This document shows positions 34,289-42,088 of a stretch of DNA of 47,191 nucleotides, one piece after another. The translations under genes and the position numbers were made by a program. Location: assembly GCA_030426845.1 (NCBI GenBank), contig JAUHXR010000027.1, positions 1-47,191 on the forward strand. Direction: 5' to 3'. Under the pieces are notes generated by a model. That model was not told where the DNA came from. It worked only from the letters and a program-made list of their open reading frames with translations, and ran no database searches. Source of the DNA: Polyangia bacterium (GTDB lineage Bacteria; Myxococcota_A; Polyangia; Polyangiales; Sandaracinaceae). Each line of letters opens with the position of its first letter. Positions within the stretch are counted from its first letter, which is position 1.

Positions 34289-34483
34289 TCACCTCTCGTG
34301 CGTGCGTCCACAGAGCTTCGCAGCGTTCGGATGCGTTCGCGGGTCCGGGCATGCTCCAGGCTGCTCACACTTGATTCACGTCGCGGCGCCGCACGTCGAG
34401 ACGAGGCCGCGGCGACGGCCCGCGCGCGCTCACGCCACGCGCGACGCCTCGATCGCGCTCTTCGATCCGGCGCGGCCGCTGTC

Positions 34484-34494
34484 GGGGGGGGGGG
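34484..34494 (+). repeat. Poly-G tract of 11
   Basis: An uninterrupted run of 11 G, the longest homopolymer noticed in the window, about 200 bp from the cytochrome promoter. Such runs are prone to slip in replication. Confidence 0.9.
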
Positions 34495-34668
34495 CGCCGG
34501 GGATGGCGTCGTCTTGTGGCAGGGCTCGCCTCGTGAGGGCGCGGCGATCGCGACGCCCCCGAACCTCGTCGGAGAGGGGTCTCCGGCGCTGACAACACGT
34601 CGTGCCGCGGTCGCTCGACTGCGCCGGCGCGCCGCGGCCTGGTCGTGGCTCGCTCGTCGAGGTCTAGA

Positions 34669-34764
34669 TGACCGACCGCGACTCGAGAGCTGCTTCGCCG
34701 AGGCTGCGACGTCGCGGGACGCCGCCGCCTCGGCGATCATCTGTCCTCGCATCGCGGTCGGTCA
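34669..34764. repeat. Palindromic repeat element, copy A
   Basis: A 96-bp element bounded by a perfect 13-bp inverted repeat (TGACCGACCGCGA at 34669-34681 and its complement at 34752-34764). Its interior (GCGACGTCGC, GGACGCCGC, CATCTGTCCTCG) recurs in copy B. Confidence 0.8.
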
Positions 34765-34830
34765 CTTTGGCGGTCGCGCTCGCCCGCGCGGCGGCGGCGC
34801 GTCCCGGCCGGCCTTCACCCGGCTCCCTGC

Positions 34831-34836
34831 TATCCT
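34831..34836 (+). promoter_or_regulatory. -10 box (TGC-TATCCT) for the matrixin gene
   Basis: TATCCT, with TGC before it, lies 6 bases before the GTG at 34843. It supports the unusual long N-terminus of the matrixin. Confidence 0.5.
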
Positions 34837-34842
34837 CTGCCC

Positions 34843-35808
34843 GTGGCGCTCAGAGAGCACGACGGCCGACGACGCGCGACCACTCACCCCGTCGGTCGAC
34901 GCTTCGCGCCGCCACGTGACCGCGCACGATTCGAGAACGACCCTCGCCGGTCTGCGACGTCGCTGGACGCCGCGCCACTCCTCATCTGTCCTCGAATCGC
35001 GGTCGGTCATTTGTCCCTCGCGCTCGTCGCCGTGATGGGTTTCGCCGCGCCAGCTCGCGCGTACGAGCGTTCGACGGTGGACTCCGATCCGAGCCGCGCG
35101 CTCTTCTGGCGCTACCGCACGGTGCTCGTCCACCCGCGCGACGGCAGCTCGCAGGAGCTCGAGGGGGCGCGCGTGACCGCGGCCCTGGCGCGCTCCATGG
35201 CCACGTGGAACCAGGCGGCGGAGGGCTGCCCGAGCGACTTCTTCTTCGTGGATGCGGGGCCCGCGGCCTCGGAGGAGACCAACCTCAGCGGCGGCCCGCA
35301 CGACGGGGAGAACCGCGTGGTGTGGCGCGAGACGTGGTGGCCGCAGGACGTGGACCCCGCGACCCTCGCGCTGACCACGAGCGTGTACCGGCGCAGCACG
35401 GGGCAGCTCCTCGACGCCGACATCGACGTCAACGGCGTGCACCACACCTGGACCGACGCGGACGTGCCCCAGCCCGGTCTGGCCGACGCGGAGAACACGC
35501 TCACGCACGAGCTCGGGCACATGCTCGGCCTCGCGCACGTGACCGATCCCGAGGCGACGATGTTCGCGCGGAGCGACTCGGGCGAGGTCAACAAGCGCTC
35601 CCTCGAGGCCGACGACATCGACGGCCTCTGCTTCATCTACCCCGAGGGCGCGCGCACGCCGGGCGCGCCGGCCGACGAGCCGATGGCGCTGATGGGCGGC
35701 TGCGCGGTGCGCGACGCCACGCGCGACCGGCCCGCGCTCTGGGGGCTCGCGCTCGGCCTCGCGGCGCTCGTCACGCGCCTTCGACGAAGGCGCGCAGCGC
35801 TTCGATGA
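34843..35808 (+). CDS. Matrixin-type zinc metalloprotease with MYXO-CTERM-like tail
   Basis: Predicted secreted, then surface-sorted metalloprotease of 321 residues. The zinc site HELGHMLGLAH (residues 222-232) with the downstream Met-turn EATMFA is the metzincin/matrixin signature. A hydrophobic export segment LSLALVAVMGFAAPARA ends about residue 73, an unusual 57 residues after the GTG at 34843, because copy B of the repeat lies in frame between. The start at 34843 has a clear -10 box; TTG 35011 is the alternative. The C-terminus has a GGCAVRD motif, a membrane helix and RLRRRR, like MYXO-CTERM sorting signals. Its last 38 bp overlap the convergent Hpt-receiver gene. Confidence 0.85.
   Translation: MALREHDGRRRATTHPVGRRFAPPRDRARFENDPRRSATSLDAAPLLICPRIAVGHLSLALVAVMGFAAPARAYERSTVDSDPSRALFWRYRTVLVHPRDGSSQELEGARVTAALARSMATWNQAAEGCPSDFFFVDAGPAASEETNLSGGPHDGENRVVWRETWWPQDVDPATLALTTSVYRRSTGQLLDADIDVNGVHHTWTDADVPQPGLADAENTLTHELGHMLGLAHVTDPEATMFARSDSGEVNKRSLEADDIDGLCFIYPEGARTPGAPADEPMALMGGCAVRDATRDRPALWGLALGLAALVTRLRRRRAALR
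34917..35009. repeat. Palindromic repeat element, copy B, inside the matrixin 5' end
   Basis: About 93 bp, ending TCGCGGTCGGTCA (34997-35009), identical to the right arm of copy A. The left arm (from 34917) is imperfect. The interior shares 22 of 23 and 27 of 28 bases with copy A in two blocks. It runs in frame through the N-terminus of the matrixin gene. Confidence 0.8.
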
Positions 35809-36508
35809 GACGCGCGGGGCGGAACGGCTTGCGCATCCACGCGAGGCGCGGGTCGTTCGGCAGCTCCCAGCCCAGCTCGTCCGCGGTCGCCGCGCTCAGG
35901 ATCACCACCGGCCCCTCGAACGCGCGGCGCGCCGCGCGGTAGAAGGTCAGCCCGTCGACGTCGGGCATCATCGCGTCGACGATCACGAGGTCGGGCGCGC
36001 GCGCTTCGATCGCTGCAAGGGCGGGGCCCGGCGCGCCGAACAGCGACGGCTCGCAGCCCCCGGCCTGGCGCAGGGTGATCTCGAGGAGCCGCCGCGTCGC
36101 GGGCTCGTCGTCGAGCGCGACCACCCGCCAGCCGAGCTTGGGTCGGGCCGCCGGCGCGGCGGTCGAGGCCGAGGTCGAAGCCGGCCGCGGCGCGGGCGGC
36201 GCCTCGATCGCGTCGGCGAGCCTCCGCGCGCCCTCGGCGATCGCGAGCGGGGGCGCCTCCCCGCGGGCCGCGGCTTCGAGCCGCGCCGCGCGCTCGGTCA
36301 GGTCGCCGCGTCCGGCGCTCGCCGCCACCCCCCGGAGCCGGTGGGCGAGGCGCGCGATCGCTTCTGTGCCCGTGGCGTCCCCCGCGAGGAGCTGGGCCGC
36401 GGCCTCGCGCAGGGCCGCGGCCCGCGCCGGCAGCCCCTCGCGCGTCTTGGCGCCGATGCCCTCGAGCCGCGCCTCGAGCTCGCTCAGCGGCGGGGGAGGA
36501 TCGGACAC
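35771..36508 (-). CDS. Hpt-domain plus receiver-domain signalling protein
   Basis: Two-component signalling protein of 245 residues. The N-terminal helical Hpt domain has the phospho-histidine motif AHRLRG (His56). A proline/alanine linker (about 98-120) leads to a receiver domain with the acidic pocket ALDDEP, the phospho-acceptor VIVDAMMPDVDG and the conserved lysine WMRKPFRP. There is no output domain, so it is likely a phosphorelay intermediate or diguanylate-type adaptor. GTG at 36508 gives this start; GACACT 7 bases upstream is a weak -10. It is divergent from a kinase-receiver fusion (92 bp), which is a natural partner. Confidence 0.85.
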   Translation of the reverse strand: MSDPPPPLSELEARLEGIGAKTREGLPARAAALREAAAQLLAGDATGTEAIARLAHRLRGVAASAGRGDLTERAARLEAAARGEAPPLAIAEGARRLADAIEAPPAPRPASTSASTAAPAARPKLGWRVVALDDEPATRRLLEITLRQAGGCEPSLFGAPGPALAAIEARAPDLVIVDAMMPDVDGLTFYRAARRAFEGPVVILSAATADELGWELPNDPRLAWMRKPFRPARLIEALRAFVEGA

Positions 36509-36585
36509 CGAGGGCAGTGTCGCACCCCTTCGCCGATCGGGCACCCGCTCCCGCGCGTTCCGTCCCGCGCGGTCACGCGGCCTGC

Positions 36586-36591
36586 TACGCT
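36586..36591 (+). promoter_or_regulatory. -10 box (TGC-TACGCT) for the kinase-receiver gene
   Basis: TACGCT with TGC before it, 9 bases before the ATG at 36601. It sets the start 28 codons inside the longest frame. Confidence 0.5.
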
Positions 36592-36600
36592 CGCGCCTCG

Positions 36601-37875
36601 ATGTCGCGAGGTCGCCACACGACGACGATCCCCCCCGGGATCCGCGAGGGCATCCTCCTCGACGAGACCTACCGGCTCGGCGGCGCGATCGGCGAGGGCG
36701 CGATGGGCGTGGTGCACCTCGGCCACGACGAGCGCCTGCAGCGCGACGTCGCGATCAAGTTCATCCAGCCGAACCTGGTCCGCAGCCGCGAGGCGCACGA
36801 GCGGTTCCTCAGCGAGGCCCGGACGATGGCCCGGGTGCACCACGTCAACGTGGTCGAGATCTACGCGTACGGCGAGTACCTCGACGCGCCCTACTTCGTG
36901 ATGGAGTACGTGCCGGGCACGACGGTCGAGGGGTGGCTCGAGGCGCGCGCGCGGCCGTACCTCTCGGTCGATGAGGCGATCGGCGTGCTCGATCAGGTGT
37001 GCCGCGGCGTCGCCGCGATCCACGAGGCGGGCGCGGTGCACCGCGACCTCAAGCCGACCAACGTGCTCATCGGCCCGGCGTTCCGCGTCTGCGTCACTGA
37101 CCTCGGCCTCGCCAAGGTCCTCGACGCCGCGCTCGACGAGGACGGCAAAGACACCGTCTCGGGCACCCCCGCGTACATGGCGCCCGAGGTGATCCTCGGC
37201 ACGCTCCTCGACCCCGCGGTCGAGTCGCAGGCCGACGTCTACTCCCTCGGCGTGCTCGCGTTCGAGCTCTTCACCGGGCGCCTGCCGTTCCAGCACCGCC
37301 AGGCGACGGACATGATGCTCGCGCACGTCGACGACGCGCCGCCGATCCCCTCGGAGCTGCGCGAGGACCTCCCGGCGGCCTTCGACAAGGTGGTGCTCGA
37401 CGCGCTCGAGAAGGACCCGTACGAGCGGACCCAGGGAGCGGCCGCGTTCCGGCGCGCGCTCCTCGAGGCGCGTCAGAGCGCGAGCGTGGGGCGGTCGGCG
37501 CACCGCTTCCTCATCGCGGACGACGACGACGACTTCCGCGCGCTCGTGCAGGAGACGCTCTCCTACGCCTTCGCCGACGCCGAGATCATGAGCTTCCCCG
37601 ACGGCGCCTCCGCGCTGCGCGCGGCCGAGCGGCTGCCGCCGTCGCTCGCGATCGTGGACCTCGACATGCCGGGCCTCAACGGCGTCGAGCTCACCGCCGC
37701 GTTCCGGGCCACCCCGCAGCTCGAGCGCATGCCCATCCTCGTGGTCACCGCGACCGGCGGCGCGCCCGACTGGCGGCTGCTCCAGTCGCTCGGCGCCGAC
37801 GGCTTCCTCGTCAAGCCGATCGACCCGATCAGCCTGCTCGCGCTCGCGCGCCGCACGCTCGACCACGGCCCGTAG
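36601..37875 (+). CDS. Hanks-type Ser/Thr kinase fused to a receiver domain
   Basis: Cytoplasmic kinase of 424 residues with no membrane span. The N-terminal kinase domain (about 24-295) has the Gly loop GEGAMG (31-36), VAIK with Lys53, the catalytic loop HRDLKPTN (147-154) and APE as MAPEV. The metal-binding DFG is DLG here (167-169). The C-terminal domain (about 303-424) is a full receiver: DDDDDF acidic pocket, phospho-acceptor Asp353 in VDLDMPG and a late FLVKP lysine. It thus couples Ser/Thr phosphorylation to a phosphorelay. The divergent Hpt-receiver gene may feed it. Partners and targets are not known. Confidence 0.93.
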   Translation: MSRGRHTTTIPPGIREGILLDETYRLGGAIGEGAMGVVHLGHDERLQRDVAIKFIQPNLVRSREAHERFLSEARTMARVHHVNVVEIYAYGEYLDAPYFVMEYVPGTTVEGWLEARARPYLSVDEAIGVLDQVCRGVAAIHEAGAVHRDLKPTNVLIGPAFRVCVTDLGLAKVLDAALDEDGKDTVSGTPAYMAPEVILGTLLDPAVESQADVYSLGVLAFELFTGRLPFQHRQATDMMLAHVDDAPPIPSELREDLPAAFDKVVLDALEKDPYERTQGAAAFRRALLEARQSASVGRSAHRFLIADDDDDFRALVQETLSYAFADAEIMSFPDGASALRAAERLPPSLAIVDLDMPGLNGVELTAAFRATPQLERMPILVVTATGGAPDWRLLQSLGADGFLVKPIDPISLLALARRTLDHGP

Positions 37876-37884
37876 CGCCGCGCG

Positions 37885-38358
37885 TCAGCGGCGCGCCTGC
37901 GAGAGGTGCGTGATCGCGATGGCGAGGGCGTCCGTCGCGTCCTCGCCGGGCGTCTCGGTGAGGCCGAGCATCGCCCCGACCACGCGGCTCACCTGGTCCT
38001 TGTCGGCCGCGCCGCGCCCGACGACCGTTCGCTTCACCAGCGCGGGCGGGTACTCCGCGAGCCCGAGGGCGCGCTTGGCCACGAGCAGGAGCACCACGCC
38101 GCGCACGTGGCCGAGCTTGATCGCCGCGTTCGCGTACTTCGCGAAGAACACGTCCTCGACCGCGATGACGTCGGGGCGGTGCTCGTCGACGAGCGCTTCG
38201 AGCGCGTCGTAGATCGTCTCCAGCCGATCGGCGAGCGGCGCCTTCGCGTTGAGCCGCACGGTCCCCGCGGCGACGCACCGCATCCCGCCGCGCCGGCGCT
38301 CGACCACGCCCCAGCCGGTGCGGCGCGACCCCGGATCGACCCCGAGGACGCGGCTCAC
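37885..38358 (-). CDS. ruvC: Holliday junction resolvase RuvC
   Basis: RuvC is the dimeric nuclease that cuts Holliday junctions. The 157-residue product has the first catalytic Asp in VLGVDPGSRRTGWG (Asp8), the VEDVFFAKYANAAIKLGH segment with the catalytic Glu, and the C-terminal EDATDALAIAITH with the last Asp and His. The length is normal. The GTG at 38358 overlaps the yebC stop (GTGA), so yebC-ruvC is coupled, a common gene order. ruvAB lies 15 kb away. It ends 9 bp from the convergent kinase gene. Confidence 0.96.
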   Translation of the reverse strand: MSRVLGVDPGSRRTGWGVVERRRGGMRCVAAGTVRLNAKAPLADRLETIYDALEALVDEHRPDVIAVEDVFFAKYANAAIKLGHVRGVVLLLVAKRALGLAEYPPALVKRTVVGRGAADKDQVSRVVGAMLGLTETPGEDATDALAIAITHLSQARR

Positions 38359-39104
38359 TCGGAGAGCTCGGCGAGCAGCGCGTCGGACGGCGAGAACTCG
38401 CTGAAGACGTTCTGCACGTCGTCGTGATCGTCGAGCGCGTCGAGGAGGCCGAGCATCGTGCGCCCCTCGTCCCCGTCGAGGACCTTGTCGGTCTTGGGGA
38501 GCTGCTCGAGCTTGGACTCGGACGCCTGGAGGCCCGCGTCCGAGAGCGCGCCGCTGACCGCGTCGAGGTCCTCGCGGGCCGTCGTGATCACCCAGACGTC
38601 GTCCTCGCGCGCGAGGTCCTCCGCGCCGGCGCCGACCGCGAGCTCGAAGAGCCGCTCTTCGCTCGCCGCGTCGATCGCGAGGCGGATCACGCCCTTCTGG
38701 TCGAACGCCCAGCCGGCCGAGCCTGCCGAGCCCAGCGTGCCGCCGTTCTTGTCGAACAGCTTGCGGATCTCCTGGACGCTGCGGTTGCGGTTGTCCGTGA
38801 CGACCTCGACCACGACGAACACCCCGCCCGGGCCGACGCCCTCGTAGAGCAGCTCCTCGTACTGCACGCCCTCGAGCTCGCCGGTGCCCTTCTTGATGGC
38901 GCGGTCGATGTTGTCGCTCGGCATGTTGTTGGCGCGCGCCTCGTCCAGCGCGCGCCTGAGCCGCGGGTTGCCGTCCGGATCGCCGCCACCCAGGCGCGCG
39001 GCCACCGTGAGCTCCTTGATGATCTTGGTGAAGACCCGGCCCCGCTTGGCGTCCTGGCGACCCTTGCGGTGCTTGATCGAGGACCATTTGTTGTGGCCGC
39101 TCAT
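38355..39104 (-). CDS. YebC/PmpR-family regulatory/translation factor
   Basis: YebC-family protein of 249 residues, usually annotated as transcriptional regulator and more recently linked to translation of proline-rich stretches. The typical start MSGHNKWSSIKHRKGRQDAK is complete, followed by KIIKELTVAAR, GGTLGSAGSAGWAFDQKG and a C-terminal acidic helix domain. The length is that of the family (about 245). TATTTT lies 9 bases before the ATG at 39104. It forms an operon with ruvC. Confidence 0.95.
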   Translation of the reverse strand: MSGHNKWSSIKHRKGRQDAKRGRVFTKIIKELTVAARLGGGDPDGNPRLRRALDEARANNMPSDNIDRAIKKGTGELEGVQYEELLYEGVGPGGVFVVVEVVTDNRNRSVQEIRKLFDKNGGTLGSAGSAGWAFDQKGVIRLAIDAASEERLFELAVGAGAEDLAREDDVWVITTAREDLDAVSGALSDAGLQASESKLEQLPKTDKVLDGDEGRTMLGLLDALDDHDDVQNVFSEFSPSDALLAELSE

Positions 39105-39113
39105 CGCGCCCGA

Positions 39114-39119
39114 AAAATA
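39114..39119 (-). promoter_or_regulatory. -10 box (TATTTT) for yebC-ruvC
   Basis: TATTTT lies 9 bases before the ATG at 39104, in a rare AT-rich patch; leaderless or nearly so. Confidence 0.5.
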
Positions 39120-39195
39120 GGGAGGCGCGATCGGTGCCGTCAACCGTGGGCTCGTCCCCGTTGACGCGCGCGCCCATGCGTGGTCAACCCGGGCC

Positions 39196-40869
39196 ATGTT
39201 CAAGCTCCCGGCCGCGCCGCGGCTCACCGGCTCCGTCCTGCGTTCGGTCGTCGCGGCGGCCCGCTCCGAGCCGGTCCGCCGCGCCCTGGTCGCGCTGATG
39301 CGCAAGGACCTCGGGATCGAGGCGGCGCTCGCGCTCGATCCGTCGCTGCGCGGCCGCCAGCCTCTCGACGCCCGCCCGGTGCGGGCGCGGGCCGAGCGCG
39401 CGCCGGTGCGCGGCGACCTCCCGCTGCCGTCGGCCGACGGCGCCATCCCGACCGCGCGCGCGTGGGCCGCCGCCTACCGCGAGGGCCGCGTCACCCCGAC
39501 CGAGGTGGTCGCGCGCGCGATCGCGGAGGCCCGCCGCCTCGAGGAGGCGCGGCCGGCGATGAGCTGCTTCGTGACGATCGACGCCGAGGGCGCGACCCGC
39601 GACGCGGCCCTGAGCGCGCGGCGCTGGGCCGAGGGCGCGCCGCTCGGGCCGCTCGACGGCGTGGTCGTGCCGATCAAGGAGGAGCTCGACATCGCGGGCC
39701 ACGGCTACCGGCTCGGGATGGCGATCCTCGAGGGCGATCCGCAGGCGGTCGACGCGACCGCGGTCGCGCGGCTGCGCGCGGCCGGCGCGATCATCCTCGG
39801 CCAGACGATCATGACCGAGGTGGGGATGAGCCCGCTCGGCGGCAACGTGCAGCGGCCGATGCCGCGCAACGTGCACCGCGTCGATCGCGTGGCCGGCGGC
39901 AGCTCCACCGGGAGCGCGGTGGCGGTGGCCTCGGGCCTCGCCCCCGTCGCGATCGGGAGCGACGGCGGCGGCTCGATCCGCATCCCGGCCGCCTTCAACG
40001 GCGTCTTCGGCATCAAGCCGACCTTCGGCCGCGTCTCGCGTCACGGCGACGGCTTCGACGGCACGGTCGATCACGTCGGCCCGATCGGCGCCTCGGCCCA
40101 TGACCTCGCGGCGCTCCTCGAGATCGCGGGCGGGCCGGATCCCGCCGACCCGATCACGCACGGCGCGCCCGAGATCGCGCCGGGCAGCCTCGTCGCCGCG
40201 CTCGGGCGGGGGGTGCGCGGGCTGAAGATCGGCGTGCTCGAGGGCGAGCTCGAGGCGGCGCGGCCGGCGGTCGCGCGCGCGTGCCGGGTGGCGCTCGACG
40301 CGCTCGAGCGCGAGGGCGCCGAGCTCGTCCCCGTCGGCATGTCGCTCGCCCCCCACGCCGCGGGCATCGGCTACCTGACGATCGGCCTCGAGACCTTCGT
40401 CGCCCTGCTCGGCCCGCGCCGGCGGCGCTGGCGCGAGCTCGGGCCCGATCTCCAGCTCCTGATGCGCCTGCTCGAGTCCTTCGAGCCGGGGGACTACCTC
40501 GACGCGCAGTGCCTCCGCGCGACGCTGCGGGCCCAGGCGGCCGACCGTCTGCGGGAGGTCGACGTGCTCGCGCTGCCCACCACGGTCGGGGTCGCGCCGG
40601 GTGTCACCGCGCTCGACCTCGCCCAGGGCTTCGCCGACACCCCCGCGCTCCACGACGCCTGTCGCTTCTCCTTCCTCGGCAACCTCACCGGCCTGCCCTG
40701 CGGCACCGCTCCGGTCGGGCTCGGCGAGGCGGACCTCCCGGTCGGCCTCCAGATCGTCGGCGACGCGTTCGACGAGGCGAGCGTCCTCGCGGTCCTCGCG
40801 CACCTCGAGCGCCTCGGCGTCGCTCGCACCCGCGCCCCGCGCGTCCCCGTCCACCTCCTCGGGAGCTAA
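39196..40869 (+). CDS. Amidase-signature family enzyme
   Basis: Hydrolase of 557 residues with the complete Ser-cisSer-Lys triad of the amidase signature family: VPIKEELD (Lys161), GGSSTGSAVAVASG (Ser236/237) and GSDGGGSIRIPAA (nucleophile Ser260). It has an extra N-terminal stretch of about 80 residues, including a helical start that is not a convincing signal peptide. The substrate (amide, nitrile or peptide) is unknown; it is not clearly GatA because no gatB or gatC is near. purT starts only 3 bp later, so the two are probably an operon. Confidence 0.92.
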   Translation: MFKLPAAPRLTGSVLRSVVAAARSEPVRRALVALMRKDLGIEAALALDPSLRGRQPLDARPVRARAERAPVRGDLPLPSADGAIPTARAWAAAYREGRVTPTEVVARAIAEARRLEEARPAMSCFVTIDAEGATRDAALSARRWAEGAPLGPLDGVVVPIKEELDIAGHGYRLGMAILEGDPQAVDATAVARLRAAGAIILGQTIMTEVGMSPLGGNVQRPMPRNVHRVDRVAGGSSTGSAVAVASGLAPVAIGSDGGGSIRIPAAFNGVFGIKPTFGRVSRHGDGFDGTVDHVGPIGASAHDLAALLEIAGGPDPADPITHGAPEIAPGSLVAALGRGVRGLKIGVLEGELEAARPAVARACRVALDALEREGAELVPVGMSLAPHAAGIGYLTIGLETFVALLGPRRRRWRELGPDLQLLMRLLESFEPGDYLDAQCLRATLRAQAADRLREVDVLALPTTVGVAPGVTALDLAQGFADTPALHDACRFSFLGNLTGLPCGTAPVGLGEADLPVGLQIVGDAFDEASVLAVLAHLERLGVARTRAPRVPVHLLGS

Positions 40870-40872
40870 GCC

Positions 40873-42063
40873 ATGACCACCCTCGGAACCCCGCGCACCC
40901 GCACCGCGACCAAGCTCCTCCTCCTCGGCTCCGGCGAGCTGGGCAAGGAGGTCGCGATCGAGGCGACCCGCCTGGGCGTCGAGGTCGTCGCGGTCGACCG
41001 CTACCCGAACGCGCCCGCCATGCAGGTCGCGCACGCGTCCCACGTGATCTCGATGCTCGACGGCGACGCGCTGCGCGCGGTGATCGCCGAGGAGCGGCCC
41101 GACTTCGTGGTCCCCGAGATCGAGGCGATCGCGACCGAAACGCTGCTCGCGCTCGAGGCCGAGGGGGTCACGGTGATCCCGACCGCGCGCGCCGCGCGCC
41201 TCACGATGGACCGCGAGGGGATCCGCCGGCTCGCGGCCGAGGAGCTCGGGCTCAAGACGTCGCCCTACCGCTTCGCGGGGAGCGAGGAGGAGTACCGCGC
41301 CGCGGTGGAGGCGGTGGGGCTTCCGTCGGTGGTGAAGCCGGTCATGAGCTCGTCTGGCAAGGGGCAAAGCACCTTGCGAGCTGCCGACGACGTGGCGCGC
41401 GGCTGGGCGCTCGCGCGCGAGGAGGCGCGCGGCGGGGCGGGCCGGGTGATCGTCGAGGGGTTCGTCGACTTCGACTACGAGATCACGCTGCTCACCGTGC
41501 GGCACGCGGGCGGCACGACGTTCTGCGCGCCGGTCGGGCACCGGCAGGTCGACGGCGACTACGTCGAGAGCTGGCAGCCGCAGCCGATGAGCGACGCGGC
41601 GCTCGCGGAGGCGCAGCGGATCGCCGGCGCGGTCACCGAGGCGCTCGGCGGGCGCGGGCTCTTCGGGGTCGAGCTCTTCGTGAAGGGCGACACGGTCTGG
41701 TTCAGCGAGGTGTCCCCGCGCCCCCACGACACCGGGATGGTGACGATGATCTCGCAGGACCTGAGCGAGTTCGCGCTCCACGTCCGCGCGATCCTCGGCC
41801 TGCCGATCCCCGCGCCCCTCGCGCAGCACGGCCCGAGCGCGTCCGCGGTGGTCCTGGCGGCGGGTGACAGCGACGCGCCCGCGTTCACCGTCTCGGGCGA
41901 GGCCCTCGCGGAGCCCGACACCCAGCTCCGCCTCTTCGGCAAGCCGGAGGTCCGGGGTCATCGCCGCATGGGTGTGGGCCTGGCGCGCGCCGCGACGATC
42001 GAGGAGGCGCGCGCCAAGGCCAAGCGGGTCGCGGACTCGGTGACTGTCTCGCTCGACAGGTAG
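40873..42063 (+). CDS. purT: Formate-dependent phosphoribosylglycinamide formyltransferase PurT
   Basis: PurT uses ATP and formate to make formylglycinamide ribonucleotide in purine synthesis. The 396-residue product has the ATP-grasp order of the family: [20 protein letters not shown] at the N-terminus, [23 protein letters not shown] (ATP-binding lysine and Gly-rich loop), [20 protein letters not shown] with the metal acids, and a C-terminal domain ending [14 protein letters not shown]. The length matches E. coli PurT (392). A GGGAG site precedes the ATG at 40873. It is co-transcribed with the amidase. Confidence 0.96.
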   Translation: MTTLGTPRTRTATKLLLLGSGELGKEVAIEATRLGVEVVAVDRYPNAPAMQVAHASHVISMLDGDALRAVIAEERPDFVVPEIEAIATETLLALEAEGVTVIPTARAARLTMDREGIRRLAAEELGLKTSPYRFAGSEEEYRAAVEAVGLPSVVKPVMSSSGKGQSTLRAADDVARGWALAREEARGGAGRVIVEGFVDFDYEITLLTVRHAGGTTFCAPVGHRQVDGDYVESWQPQPMSDAALAEAQRIAGAVTEALGGRGLFGVELFVKGDTVWFSEVSPRPHDTGMVTMISQDLSEFALHVRAILGLPIPAPLAQHGPSASAVVLAAGDSDAPAFTVSGEALAEPDTQLRLFGKPEVRGHRRMGVGLARAATIEEARAKAKRVADSVTVSLDR

Positions 42064-42088
42064 CCGCGCGAGCGCGTGGAGGTGAGGG

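Larger units (their letters stand above)
34289..34830. other. Divergent intergenic region with poly-G run and palindromic element
   Basis: About 540 bp between the cytochrome and matrixin genes. I see no convincing gene: frames cross it but lack a start signal and family features. It holds an 11-G homopolymer (34484-34494), the palindromic element A (34669-34764) and the matrixin promoter at its right end. Confidence 0.7.

Noticed and set aside
34669-34764. Calling the palindromic element an insertion sequence or MITE outright
   Set aside because: No target-site duplication is evident for copy A and only two copies are visible, so it is reported as a repeat and left open.
34203-35035. Plus-strand open frames in the cytochrome/matrixin intergenic region as genes
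   Set aside because: They overlap the cytochrome antisense or the repeats, lack start signals and show no protein-like composition.
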